From Amia ocellicauda (lineage: Eukaryota > Chordata > Actinopteri > Amiiformes > Amiidae): a stretch of DNA of 64,000 bases. Made by a program: the position numbers and the translations under genes. Position 1 is the stretch's first letter; each line of letters starts with the position of its first letter. The notes below the pieces were generated by a model. That model worked only from the letters and a program-made list of their open reading frames with translations. It searched no databases and was not told the origin of the DNA. The stretch lies in assembly GCF_036373705.1 (NCBI RefSeq), contig NC_089858.1:29718249-29782248 (forward strand), read 5' to 3'. Below are positions 11,901-26,900 of the stretch, in pieces.

Positions 11901-14900
11901 CAGCTAATTCGATGGGATTTTGTCACTGTGTGTTTGTTGGTAAAGCTTTGTCTTCCTGAACGTGCTTCATCTTCTTCACACCCTCGTTGAAAAGACAGAT
12001 TGTGTGCTGCTGGCTTTTCCATTTGAGCAACTGCTACTTACAGTGGATGCTGACGTAGAAACCTTGTCGTGCTTTTTCAGCACAAAACCACAAAACAAAT
12101 TGACAACATCTGTACTCTACAAGAAGGCGGGTTTTGTTGTAGGATCTGCAGATGTGGAAACGACAGTAAAATTCCTTGGTTTTCATTGTAATGAAAACTC
12201 TTGGGATACGCCGAAAGCATCGTATAGAGCAAAATCACTGGCCGGTTTAGGATCTGAAAAATCTGTATGAGGGGAAAAGATTAGTATGAGGTTTACCACT
12301 GAGTAATTTGGTTTTAATGTACTTCAGTAGAAACTATATACTTCTCGTGTATTTTTTTTGTAATGCATTGGCTTTTGGTATAGTCTCTCTTTGTTGTTGC
12401 TCATATGTACAATGTCTGGAAGGCAATTGTCTGTGCCAAATCCTCAGAACCTTTTATTCAAATTTGTTAATTGGAATGTAACTAAGAAAGGTTACACAAA
12501 GCAAAGTGAAAGAGTACACATTATTCTCCATATTAAGATCTATAAAAATATCAACGGACAGAAGCAACTCCTTCATTTACACTTTTGTTTTCAGACATTT
12601 AATCATTCTCCATATGCAATTCTGTTGTGTGTGTGTGCGTGTGTGTGTGTGTTAATTACTCTCTACCCAGGGACTGGTAGTCTTTGTTCTTTCATAGATT
12701 GCTTACGGCTTACTAGAAAAATTGGTTTGGCACAGGACTTTGGCAGCTGTTCTTTTGTGTTTGCAGTGTTCATTGCCTTTATGTTGTATTTTGGGCAAGG
12801 ATTCACATTGGTCACAGTGAAGACTTTAATGAGATTTTTTTTTTTTACACCTACCAAATGACGCATTACTTTTTGCTTTGTAAGTGTGCAACAACAGAAT
12901 GATCACCTTGAAACGGCCCACACAATATAAATAGCTACATAAAAGCAATGAGGTTTAAAGAATTTCCCATGTCAACAGTGAAAAGGACAAAAACATTGAA
13001 CATGGGCATAGGCTTTGCATTTTTCCAAACAGAGAATAAACAGTCAACTTTAACCTGCCTCATAACTTGCTAAAGATAAGGCCTCCCAGTTTAACCACTC
13101 AGTCAGATGCTTGTTTGCTATAAGAAATACCACAATACAGATTATGATTTATATTTGATCGTCCAATGCACACGTTACTGACCCACCTTCTCCACTCCCT
13201 GCTAAGCAATTACAGTTGCCTTAATGAAGTTATAAATTGTTCAAGAATGTGATGCTTCAGAACGTTTTGAAACATTACTCATCAGGTTAGCACAATAATA
13301 ATAATTTCCCGTGGCGACGTCATATGGAAGAGGAAACTGCCAATAGATTTTTTTTTCTCAGCTTGACTTGGATGCCCGCCAGACATGTACTACTCAAAGA
13401 ATGAACATACAACTTGTACCAAACGGTGCCTATTTCTAAATGGCTTGTGGTTCACACTTTTCAGTATTTAGCAAAAGACTCTATGAATAGTGAGAGAGAG
13501 ACACACTCAAGTTTGACAATATTGCTACATATCACAGATGCTGAATTAATCCAAAGCAATCTGGAATCATTTGTCTTGTGCTGATAAGAGCTGGCTGACT
13601 CCTGCAGCAGCACCACCCATTGGAATTCACCCACCCTACAGTGGTTATTAATGTTTGATGACAGGCATTGGATATCAGAGAAGTTACCCCACATTCCCAC
13701 CACAGGTCTGCTGGATGGGAATGAACTTGGCCCTAGTTACACTTATCAGATTGAATAATTGAATGCTGTTTAGTGTCCAGATGAATTGAGGAGGGGAAGG
13801 GGTGGGGGTACTTTAAATTGAGAGAAGCCCAACATTCACTTGCATAAAAGGGATTTTATGTAAGCATATAAAAACCTAGCTGCCCTCCTACCAGGACCAC
13901 ATTTTTGAATTGGGCGTAGCCACAATTGTTTTCTATTCTATTTATACATCTACGTGTTAAGAGGATGGAGCAATTCAGAACAGATTGTTTCCAGTGCTCT
14001 GTACAGCAGCTTTTGTAACTGTTGAGATAGACCATGGATCTCTTGTGATTGCCCCCTGATCATGTGTGTGACTAAAATATCTAGCAAACCATGAATGTGA
14101 ATTAATGGTCTTGACAGTGCTTTGCATGCCGATAGTCTGTCTGTTTTAATTGCTTTTTTGAAAGTAAGGGTCATCAGGCTAGAATTTCACAAAGAATGCG
14201 GATCTGGGTAACTGAATATTGAGGAATAGGTACAGCTACAAGCCTACAAAATGCTAGTGACTTCTGCAGGAAAACACTCAATAGCTGCTAGAGTACAAAT
14301 GTAAACCAAATCTAAAGTTGAGGATTATTGTTGGTCTTAATATTATAATGAACTGCTTTGATTATGCTTTAAACACATTTAAGGCCGGGAAAATATCTCA
14401 AATATCTCAAATATATGATGCATGACAGTCAAATTTACTGAAGGCCAAAAGATAGCCAATGTTCTAGTTATTTCAAGCATGATGTTATTGAAACCATAAT
14501 TCTGGGTTAACTATTATTACTAATGATGTGTACTTGTCTGTTTCCAGGGCTGTAACCCCCTTGCGCAGACCGGGCGCAGTAAGCTACAGAATAAGAGAGC
14601 CCACCTGAACCAACAGATCATCAAAGAAATGAGGATGCGAGCCGGGGCAGAGAATCTCCTGCGGTACGTCTCTTTATCTGCCAATCTGTAATCTCTGTTC
14701 TTGAAATACCTGACACCGGACCCAGTGACATCAGCATTATTCTCAAAGTAAAACTAAAAATGCCTGTAGTGAGTGTTGAGATGCATAGGTATAAAAAAGG
14801 GAAACTCACATCCTCATCCTCATCCTCATTTCATTGCCATCTCACCTCCAGTGGACACGGTCACTGACTGGACTGAGTTTTTATTGGGCAGCAGTATGCA

Positions 14901-17900
14901 AATGTAATTTTTAGTTGTTGTTGGTAAAGTATTATGCTTTTTAGAGCAGGGATATCCAGCCCTTATACTGGAGAGCTACAGAAAACTGAAGAACTGATGG
15001 GTTAGAGTCCATTAGGACCAGGGATATGGATCATTTCAGTAGCGCAAGGGAATACAGTAAGCAATATCTATAGATGTCAGGTCTCCGAAAGTGTTCTGAG
15101 ATCTGTAAAGGACACTCTGATAGGATTACACATTCCGTCAAGAGATTTTCAGAAACCCATTGTACTGCTTATCACTGGTAAGTGCTCCCTCCGGCTCCAA
15201 TCCATTGTTCGCTGCAGCCTGAAAGATGTATGTTTTATTCAGTGACAAAGCAAGCCTCCCTGGATAATTTTAAATCCCCATGAGAACTTTTTTTTTTTTT
15301 TTTTTTAAGTCCAGCCCATTCCCTTGAGCGCTGCTTTGTGGAGATGAATGTTTTCTCTGGTCCTGAATTGCAGCCTGTGTTTAATATCCCATTGAGCAGT
15401 GGGATGACTGTATCTGTGGCTGTCTCAATGCCAGGGTCATTCTCTACTCTCTCTGCACTTTTTCATCAGGAAGAACAACCTAAATGACCTAAATGGGTTG
15501 GCATCAAAATACTCAAATTATTGAAATGCTGAATATATAGAACTTTTCTCAATTGCAGGCCTCAGACCGTACATTTTAGAAACACATTTAGCTTTGGAAA
15601 TGGGGATGATATTCACAAAGATTCTACTTATGCTGTAAAGGATCGCTTTACAGCGATTGAAGCATAACTCAAGTAATCTCTCAGTCTGCCTGTATTGATT
15701 GACTATATAATGACTATTACAGACTCTACTAGTAACAGCATTTAAAAACGTACATACAGCTAAAGTCTCCTATGTTTCTGTGACATTGCTACACCATTAT
15801 GGGGCACAGTTTTGATTCACTAACCCAGTATTATGTCTGATGTACTGAAAGGCTGTCCCAACGTTGTGCGTTAGCTGGGTTGGTCCCTGAAGGAGTAAAA
15901 TTTTCATGTGCGTTCACAGTGATATGTAGCCAACGCCAAAGTTGCCAGTTTTGTTTTGTTATTTCTGCTGTGCGTCTCATCTGTGAGGAACATAGATGTG
16001 GCTAGGTAACTATCCAAAGGTGCATGGCAGTGGGATAGAAGCTGAAGAACTACATTCCCTATTAAACTTATTTTCAAGGGAGTCAATATGGATTGAAAAA
16101 GCTGAAAGACAGAACATACTGCCATTTGTTTAATTTTGAAATCATGAAGCAAGTAGACAAAACCTGACTGGGATTATATCTGACAAATGTTCTGCTTCAT
16201 GGGCAGTTTTCTACTGCAGTGTGTTGCACCTGTTCTCTGAATAAAGAATGTTGACTTGGGTAACTGCTGTCTGGGAGATGAGATAAAGGAAGACCTGTCG
16301 AAGGGCCTTTTTTTACCTTGCTGTAATGATGAAAAGCAGACTTCATTTGGAAAGATTTTAGGTTTCACTTAAGGGTCAAGAGAAGTGATCAGATTCATTT
16401 AGAACTGTGTGTCTGATTTGGAAAGCTCTAGTTATCAAACTTGCTGTTTCAGATGGTTGACTACAACGCATACTGAAAGTCAAACTTATCATACAGGTTA
16501 AGGAGTGTTTACTGTAATGCACACGTTGCCCCTGGACCTAAGGATTTAGTACACCCACACCCAGGTAGTTTAGGTCAGTGCATGACAAATGCATTCACGT
16601 CACAAAAGTGGCTTTTCTGGAATTTAGTTTGCTGTGGTTTATGGGTAGCCACTGTTACCTGCTATTACTCAGTTTTATGATATGTAGGTCAACTCATCTG
16701 AACTAATGTCTGAACTAATGAACTAAAGTCACCCTTCTTTTGACACATTTAGCTTAATAAATATTATGTATTGAACTATATATCTATTGTCTATACATAT
16801 GTTGTCTATATAAACTATTCTTTCAGATGAAAATGTCTCCTATATGTTTAAAATATAGAATAAGGGGGGACTTTTGGCATATTGATATACAGATTAATAA
16901 TTATCACTGTATGTTAAAAATGTGTTTGTTCCATCAGGGGATGGGAGGGGTGCAGATACTTCTGTCTGTGACGGTTCATATATACACATGATTACAGCCT
17001 TTCCCAAGGTTTATTTTATGATTTTAAAACAAGTTTTCCAAGTGACCTGCTTAGTCCAGCTCTGGCCTCACCCCTGAGCAGAGTTGATGACTTAACGAGA
17101 GCTGCCAGTATGCGCACACACCAGCCTGAAGGTAGATTTTGTATTTTAATCATGTTTAAAGATGAAGCACAAAGAGGAGCAGGAATGGCGTGAGCACAGT
17201 TGTGTGTACTAAGGAAGTGTTTATTTAGCTTTAAGGTATTTGACTAAAATAAATAAACAGCTCTCACCGGGGGGGTGAAAGGGACTGTATGCATTACAGT
17301 GAAGAAGATGTTCAGAAAAGTAAAACCCCTTATTTGCATACACAAAGATAAAACATTGTTTATTGACAATATGGTTTTTAACATTTTCTTACAATAGGAA
17401 AATAAGAGATACTTAGTCCTCTTGGTAATGTTGCAAATGGAAATGTAGGCAGCTCTAAAGCTTTTAAAGATGGTTTTCATTATTGCTTGATTTGAAAATG
17501 TATCTTTGACTTAAATCAATCTGCAACATATGTCTAGATTTGATCATTAGATGTATTTAAAAAGGCAACAATCTAGGCCCTGTAACACTCTCTGGCTCAA
17601 TGTTTCAGTTCGGTATAAATCTTAGCGACACACCCTGTAGACTGTATAATTGGTGTTCTGGAGCCCAGAAGTTTTAAGTATTCATCATAACTTTAAAATC
17701 ACAAACTGTTTAACTATAGGAACAAAACTCAGTGTTACTACTGTCTTAATGAAAATCTCAAACACTTACACATACATCCACGCACGCACACATACAAATA
17801 ACCGTCAGAGCAAGTTAATTTACCTCTATACTGTGTTTATTTGTCATATATTCTTTTTTCTCAAGCCATGACTATTAAAACTCTGCAATGTGGTCTTATA

Positions 17901-20900
17901 CTGTGAAGCTTAAAAAGTTGACATGGAAAGGTCATTTTTAATATCGAAGCAGGAGTAGGTTTGCTCACTTCAGCCTTTAAACCTGCTTTTACACTAATCC
18001 ATTTCTATAGCCATTGCTTGTGCTGGCTCTGTTTGATGTCAGACCTGTGAAAGAATTCCAAGGGGAGGCTACCTTGGCAATGGAATGATGCCAGAGATTT
18101 CTTTCCCTATTCAAATTAGTGACCGGTTTCAGAGATAATACAATCACAGTCTCACTGTTTTGTAAGGAAATAGTTACAGCAGAATGTATTAACCTGTTAT
18201 TCAAGTAAAATGATCTGCCCCTAAATATGCGACTAGCTGCGACAACAAGAATGGTTCGAAAAATGAAAAAGCTTGATGTACTTGTTGATGTTAAAAATAA
18301 TACTGGGCTGCACCTCAAAGTCAATGTTTATACTCTTAAGTCTCCTTATTTAGAAAAAACACTACTTTCAGCTCTTGCAGTTTTGCCTTATAATTTTAAG
18401 TAGTTTATTTTTAGGTGTTTTACATTGTAAACCTATAATGCATGTTCCATACAGTTTGGACAACACTGAAAAAACAAAGGGAGAGATCAAGTTGAATGTG
18501 TAATAGTCAATTTCCATTCGCCTTTTAATCTCATCTTAATACTCCCCCCAATCTGGAATTGCAAATCAACTTGGCCCTTTACAAACAGGTGCTATCCTCT
18601 CTTTTTTCACAATGCACAGTGCTTTAGCTTTTTAGGAAAATGTAATGCAGCTCTCACTCCTCACACCATGGGCACCCGGTTAGCCACAGGGGATGCTGTA
18701 GTGTTAAACTTCAAGATACCCCTCAAGGCCACCCAGCCCTGGCAGTGCATGGGTAACATGTTTTGTTTTGAGTAATCGTGGTAGCCCATAGTTCCCAACA
18801 TATGCTCTGAGCTTAATTGTTTGTACTGCAGGCGCTGTTTATTTAGATGCATGTCAAACAAACAAAAAAAAAACTTGCATTCCAGCACGTAACCTTCCTG
18901 TTATGGTTGGTATGAGCACATGTGCTTCTGCGCAGTGTGCAGCGATAGTGGAGAGGTTTGAAATGAGTTTTGATCTGTGTTCGATTAACATAGCTCTGCT
19001 CCGGAAATGCTCGCTGTCAGCCATCAAAGCCCTCCGCATTCTTCGCAGTTTCACAGCGCAGATGGGCTTTGCACAGCATGTTACAGAGGGCTGGTCTCTG
19101 CCTCTGAGGAAGAACTGGCAAACAGGTCATAAAGTGAGGATGATCAACACAAACTCAATTAAAGGATAGTTACTGCTCTCCTGCAAAGTACTGGTTTATG
19201 AAAGGTGCCAGATAGATAAACTTTTTGTTGCACTGCAGACTGAAACATGGTGTACTTCTTTTATGATCAGGGAGCTGTGAAGAGGACCCTGATGTGTTGT
19301 TGTGCGTTGTTTCTGAGATTGTTCTGATTCAATTTCCTTAAGTGAATGAACAACACAGCAAGGAATGTCTTGGAGGCATGTGTGCACTCGTAGGAGCCTA
19401 ACTGGTGTCTGTTGTCAGGTGCACTTATTGTTTCCAACAAAGACCATGCTCAACTGGTTTTTCAGCAGGTGAGCGCTGTGTCTGGGGTGTCCCTCCCTTC
19501 ACCATAGCCCCAGAGCAATGCGCTGTTATTACCTCTGTTTAATTGGCAATCTAAAAAAGTCACATGAGGATGTATTGGAACTATCTCTGCACACATGCCA
19601 TAGTCACTGTAACACTATGCTTTTCTGTCTCATCTGTTCTAATTATTCCAGCTTGAGCTAAGAGCTTGATTACCATTTTCCTAGGTATTGGGTAATTGTT
19701 TGTACTTACGAGGTCATAGAAAAAGCATGAATACCTGGCTGATGACTTATATTTAAACCAGCAATCTTTGGACTTTTGGGCCCAACCTGTGTCCGAACAC
19801 AAGACTTTAGCAGTTGAGCTACTCGGGCAGCAATCATGATAGATATTTGCATGTTACTCACAGAATTCTTTTATATATTTTTTTCATTTTTATTTAATTT
19901 TTTGGTATTTTGAGGGGGTCACTATTCAATTCAATAAGATGTTAGTCATGAAACTATGTATACCGAAAAGATGGTCTTCAAACACTGACTATCTCCCCAG
20001 CTTCACAGCCCATTGAGTTACTGGAGAGCAGTGGGAAAATAACCTTCTCTTTAAATGCTTTATTGTTGCCGTCAGTCAAATGCACAGACCAGCACCTGTG
20101 CAGATTTACAGCAATCTTCCCGAGTCATTACCACCAGCAGAGCTGGGTGTGCAAAACACGCAGTCTAACTTATGCTTCAGAAAACCAAGCTGCATATTGA
20201 CGGGAGATTAGTAAACATGTATCTTGTTGTGATTCTTGCACACCAATTTTTTTTTAAAGATTTAAAATTGAATTTAAATGTTTGGATGGTTAATTCTTTG
20301 ATAATTATACTCATCACATTTCATAACTAGACACTCACAAAAGTATATTTGAACAGCTGTGCTTTATCTTAATCGTCCAGGGTCTTGCTGTGAAACTGGT
20401 GTTGAAAGTAAGACAATAATAATAATAAAAAGCAATGTTCGTGGTAATATATTGGAAACAATGGTTTCCAGGAAAGTAAATGGACTCTCTGAACTCCAGA
20501 TCATATACAGTGATGTGGATAATGGCAGTGCTGACCAAGTTGAGCTGTATAAAACAACAGAGTGTGTTGTTTCCTTTGTTTTCTATTAAACACCTGGAGA
20601 TATTGGCTAGTGTAAAACGGGCGAATCCTGGTCTCCTTATTCTGGTGTGGGTTTGTAGAGACTGAAAAGGACTACTCAATTATTTTCAGATTTTAATTTG
20701 ATCACACTTGAGGTGAATGTAGAATTTAAGACTAAAGTGTTTTCCAACATTTTCTGTCGCTCTCTGTTTACTTCTCTTAGAGAATCTTGTTTTGTCGTGT
20801 AATATTTTAGAATAGCTGATCAGGAATATGAAGCATGGCAATCCAGGTAACTGTTAGGTGGTTGTGAAACTTTTTTCTTGCCATTAGGTAGAGCTTTTTT

Positions 20901-23900
20901 GTTTTTAAATTATTCTGGCAGGAAGAATGGCTCCTCTTTAACTTTCCCAACTGTTCCTGGTGCGATAAACTTGATAGTTTAGCTTTGACAGCTGCAAGTT
21001 TTGGCATCTTCTTTTGTTTTGGAGGTACTGTTATGCACTGGTTGACAGATACTAAATTAAGCTCATGTCTTTAGCGCCCAACTGAGCTGAAATTTTAAAC
21101 AAGTCTGGGTTCGTAATTAGGATTTTAAGAATTGAAACTTCTGGGATTTCTTGGGAATGGCTAAGCCTCTCTAACTTCTGCTTAATAGAAGTCAATTGCC
21201 TGGCACAGTCAGTGACGTCAGCAGCAGAGCTGTCTGTGACACTGCATAGCATCTGTGGGTTAGGAGCTCTGGGCAAGCACTTGTAGCCTTATATCATTTG
21301 TGAACAAGGGAAATGAAATGTGCCAATCCTGGTTGAACTTTGATAATTAGCCAAATGTGCTTATTTATCATTTCCTTTATATGTATATATTAGACTGTGC
21401 TGTACAACAGAGGTTTTATCTGAGGTCCAATCCATACTGGAGCTGTATAGAAGCCAACAGTCATGCTGATCTAAAACCCCAAGACATAACAAAGATTTCT
21501 CCGTCTGATAAAATGACAATCATTCAGTGTGTTTTCATGAGTATAAGAATTCTGATATTTCTCGTATAATGAATTCCGATATCAAGTGTCCTGTAAACAC
21601 ACTTTTTGGAAAATGTATCAGAATATTCCGAAAGATGTTGTTTGGGAAACAGCAGCTGAAAATGTCTGATTAAATAGGAAAACAAAAAAAATGTATATCA
21701 TGTAAACACGTTTTGGAAAACTTATTGAAGGAGCATACTTTACATGTGCACACTTTGACCCCATTCTCCTGTAAATGAGCTTAGCTATTGAATAATAAAA
21801 ATAATTCAAAGGACTATTCATCTTCTTCTCATTATTATTAGTGTCTTGATGAAGGCTTTTGAGACAAAATGTCATGTGCTTTTGGCTTCTCTTGTCCATT
21901 ACATGGTTGTCTATACATCGGAAGTAATTAAAGTTAGTAATTTTTCCATTTGAGTGCAATCGTTTTTTCTCAATATAGGCTGTAGGTAGGCGTTGGTACA
22001 AGTCTTATCTAATGTTCACATATTGATACAAAAACCAAATACTCTAGTTCGAAAAGCTACATTCTTTATACATGACCTGACCGAAAGCAAAAGGTGGAAC
22101 ATTAAGTGTTTTGAAAGGAAACATTTTGAATAGCGAGGCACCAAATTTATTTTCATTACCAGCTATCAGGACCCTGAGACTGTTTCTTCTCACTTTGATG
22201 GCTCTAATCAGCCCTCAGGCTCCTTCCATTCTCTGTAAGGCTTTTTATTCAACTGGAGTAATTTTTTTCCCTCTCGTTTCCAGGGCAACTTCCAACAACA
22301 AAGTGCGGGAGATGGTGGTGCTGGAGCTGAGCTATGTGAACTCCAACCTGCAGCTGCTCATGGAGGAACTGGAGGGGCTCAACAGCTCCGTGGAGGTCTA
22401 CCAGAACGTCCGGTCAGTGCCAGCCCTCTGCTGATCCAGACTCGCCCACACGACAGCTAAAGCAAACCCCCTTCAGCTATTTTGAGGTGTACCTGGCATA
22501 CACACCCTGTAATTTGCAATGCCTGCCTCATTTTCTTGAATGTATTTTCCTGCCTTCATGTAGTTTCCCATTGTCTTAGGGCAGTCTAGGTCAACAGGAT
22601 CTGAAATAACTTGTGCCTCTCAGAGAGGAAACGGCATTGGGAGGTATACTGGAGTGTCAGTGTAAATCTTTTGCAATGGGCAGCAGTACAGTATTCTTCA
22701 AGTTGGCTTTTCTGAAGCTGTGATTGCAGAAAGAGATAATCAGGAAATAACAATCTGTCTAGAAAGAAGGGAGGATCTTGCCTGGCACATGCTTGGAGAC
22801 TGTAAACAGGTTAGAGAAGAAAAGAAAATCTGTGCAAAGCGATTTCTTTAATTAAGACCACCCTGATTCCCAGGGAGTATGAACTGCTTTGAAAACTGCA
22901 AGAACAGAGGCCCATGAAAATTGTCATAAGGTTCACAAATCACTTTTAATCCCCAGGCACTGTACCAGGGTATTAGACTGACATGCTGTCAGTACATGGT
23001 CATGCTCTGAAATAACTTTAAAAGCCTTTGCACACAAACAAACAGGGAACCAAAGAGCATTGACTTGCTATTGCCAAAAAGGCTTATGTAACAAGCATGT
23101 GGGGAACAGGAACGGCCTGTTTGGTTAGACACAGGTGAAAAATACAATCTATGGGTTACCAAGCCATGCAACCTTATCAGCTAAGATAAATCTCTACCTC
23201 CCTTCAGTGAATTCTTGCCTTAAGAAATGTGCGATAACATGTGTCACCAGCCACAGCAAACGGGCACATAGCAAATATCTACCTGTACAACAGTGTTTAC
23301 AGTACTTTGAAAAGTGCAAAACATTCTACAATTAGCAAGATTCTATTTACAACTGTTGTTTAGCAAGTTCTTTGTGGTTTGGAAAAGCATACATTTGCAC
23401 AAGTTTTTGAGTTTTGTCCTTGTCATACCTACTGTGTGGGTTTACGTAAGTGACTATTATGTAAGTGTTTTCAAGATGCCACATTTTGATCAGACTGGGA
23501 TACTCCACTTAACATACATTTCCACATATGTGTGAGCCCTGGACTCACATTTGGTTACTGCTTGTTAAACAACCGTAACCAGATACTTGTCCCATCAATA
23601 GCATTCTACATGGAAAAAAATGAAAAGGCTATTTATTCCCTGAGAAAGACTCAGTCATGACTTTTCACAGGTTTTATTTTCAACCTCTTTGCTAATGGCA
23701 TGAGAATTGGGCTAAGACTTAAATTTGGTGGAGATTATGATTAGAGTCATTACTGAGCAGTGAAAAGCAGCCAGTAATGTTGTAAGAGACTAGGAGGTTA
23801 CAGGGTTACGGTGCCTATTTGCCGTCTTTACTTTCAAACATCTGTGTGGAGTAGCACTTAAAAAATCAGTAGCAAGCGCAAAGTTACAATCTCCCTTCCC

Positions 23901-26900
23901 CTCTCAGCCAGCACTTGAGTCAGCCCATCGGTATTCTGTACCCGCTCTTCAGAAATATGCCTTGTTTCCACTGGCAACCCTGATGAATGGAGTGATTAGA
24001 GCTATTAATGAACAGGCGGTGACATTTTATTGAAGCAGCAGTCGGGACTGCAGCATTGAAATGGAGGGCTCAGTGGTGTGTATTGCAACCCCAGGTCAGC
24101 TTTATCCATTCAGGAGGACTAACTCATCCTTTCAGACCACGTCTCTGCACAATTCTTCAGATCGGCAGTCATACAGAAACCTCACGATACAATATTACAA
24201 TCTTGATTGGCAAGCAACAGCCGCAGGAATGTGAACTTTGCCTAAGTAAAATTGCACATTACCACGCTCATTCATTTACCACGACGTCCAACGGTTTTCC
24301 ACATTTTACCTTTAAAGAATTAATTCTGGCAAACGATTCTCCGACACTTCTTTTCCACCATGCTTTTGTGCCACTGTAAGAGGGCTATTGTAAGCAATGG
24401 AGATCTGCCTAGACCCTTAACTATACTTGGAAGATCAAAGGAGCACTTGCAAGTTTGCGAGTTTGCAAGAGCCTATTCTTGGCTTCTCACCCCAGTGCAG
24501 CTACAGCCATTTGAATGAAATCCCAGCTGTTTTACTAACAAACGCATGCTTGAGTGAGAGCGTAGATCACACTAACAATAACAGCCATAAAAACAAAAAA
24601 TAACGCGATTGAAATACTCTTTTGAAATTATTCACACCGTGACCAAGACGGTTCTAGCACAGGAGTGTTTGACTGTGACTCTCACTCAGCCTACAAGACT
24701 GTTAGTGTTTGAGAAATATTCATGAGTGCTCTAAAGAATGGAGACACTCGCAGCTCTGAAAGCCCCCTCTATTGTATTGCAACAGAGAAGTACCTTTCAC
24801 CTCCTTGGTGTAGTTTACATTTTGCCTTAAGGACTGAACAATGTCAGCCTGTCTTGTTTTGTTAAGCGTAACAATGCCTAAGACTTAGAATGTCAAAGTG
24901 TTTTCGGAGCAGTGTACTCTGACTGCACGTTTGACTTTGCCTGAAAGTTTGTATTTAAAGTAATTTCGAGACAAATTGTGTTTTGTCCTGTTTTAGGTAT
25001 AGTGGAATAATTGGACACATACTGAGGCAGTGAATAATTATCCATAATATTCCATTATTATAGATCAGTATAGATGAAATTGTATAATTATAAACACTCA
25101 TCATTTGAGTACATTCTTACAAAACAAAAGTGTTTTTTTTTTAAACATTTTGTCACATACTCTTATCATTTGGCTGATAATACTGTAATACATGAACTTC
25201 AGCCTTGACAGCCATGGGATAAGTTCAGACTTGCCTTAATAGGTATTGAAGTGTACTGTTCAATAAGCCCAGTCAATTGATATGAGTGCATAGCTCAACT
25301 CTACCTTGTTGAGCATATGACAAACCCATCTACAGCCTCTACAATTAAGTCTGTTACTATCTAGTGCAGTAAAGTAGGGGTCAAGATAAAAGATTTTCAA
25401 AACGTGTGTGTTGTGTACCAGAAAGGTTGTGTAGAAATTTCAGTTATAACCACAACAAAAAAAAACAGGAACATTTAATAAATAATATTAATAACTGAAT
25501 TGAAAACTGTTAGCAAAAAAATACTTAATGAATCCAGTACTGAAATTGCTTTTGGGAAGCCAGCTTAAATCATGGTGCTTCTCTAAACTCTTTCTTGTTA
25601 TGAGTTTCAAATGGACCTTTAGCCCTCCTGCCTGATTCTAAACCTCCGTGTTTTTTCTTGCTTGTCAAACTCTTTCATAAGTAACAATCCAACTGAGATA
25701 CTAGTACATAGTAAGCACTGTACTTTCTCACTTATGGGAGTCAATGTTCTTTATCCCTGTTTGCAAACAATGGCAAAGTACTCATAGATATTGAAACACA
25801 AAGACAGAATGCTTTCAAATGTCCAAGGTTTTCAAATGAGCCCAGCATAGACAAGGCTCTAATTCATTGGGCATCTCCCTATTTTCTTTTGCACGATAAA
25901 TTAAGGAGTTATATTTTTTAAACAGAAATGCATTGTAAATATTATACATAATAATACTAGGTATGCAGGAAAATGTATTTGTCAAAACTATAGCCCAGTC
26001 CAAGTGTTAAATCCAACATATGGCCTTGCATGCTGTTTTTTAAAGTCATATCAGAACGTGTGATGATTATATAAACATTTGCTCTTGCAGAATGAAGTAA
26101 GAGCTGCTTTATCAGAAAAGCAGTAGAGCCTTTTGACCCTGTGTCCAAACAACACCTAGCTATATCTTTGGCTGGGAGGTCAGTTTGTAGTCTAGGGTAT
26201 TTATAGAGTAAGACACACTTGTTATTTCAGAGTTATTTAAACACAAAACAAAGCGTTTTGGCATCCATGGGTCTTGCCTTCTTAATTACCCTTCAGATCA
26301 AATTTTCCCTTCTCCTTATAGTAAGTTGCAGTGATAGCTCTGCAAAGGTTTTTTTTTTTGTCGTGGTGACACAGGGATAGAATACAAGGCCTAACACAAA
26401 CTTAAAACTTAAAACTAAAAGTTGTTTGTGTTTTCTTATTCTGTCCGAGACTTGCCGTCCGCAGCAGTGTTCGATCCCGTAAGATCTGTAACCCAGACTG
26501 GAGTCAAGCCTAGAGGTCTTGGAGGTGAAAGGTTAAAGGCTGAATTCATGTGGCTTTTACAGAGACTGCCACCTGGAAAAACAGCCGTGCCAGCGACTGT
26601 TTATCCATCAGCGACTCATTAAGCTTCTGCTACGAGGGCAGGAGTAGCACATTAAATGTTAATACATTTGTATCTGGAATACATCCCGGTCTAGGTGATC
26701 ATGATAACATCCGCTAACACCAGATAAAGCCCATCACCTGTTACGCTTCACTCACTTAGGTCTTAAATAGGTTGTTTATTTTCTGTCTGGTCAATGATTG
26801 ACGCGGTTATTCAGTCGGAAGCTCATAACTGATCTCTATGATAGTGTCCCTGCTATGCACCCGGCCTATTAAACTTTAAACAGTAGCGAGGTAAACAGTA

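Larger units (their letters stand above)
14664..22283 (+). other. RHPN2 intron 2
   Basis: 7.6 kb, the longest intron in the window. It holds a short possible repeat end pair at 14947-15033, a SINE-like relic on the minus strand at 19736-19834, a foldback sequence at 21527-21602 and otherwise unannotated sequence. Confidence 0.8.

Noticed and set aside
12391..12861. 156-codon open frame in RHPN2 intron 1
   Set aside because: It runs through a GT microsatellite (Cys/Val run), has no recognised domain and no splice context.
14947..15033. Possible short element with ends CAGGGATATCCAGCCC and GGACCAGGGATATGG
   Set aside because: The ends are partly inverted and resemble a common fish repeat, but the match is too short and diverged to place borders or link it to the hAT-type copies.
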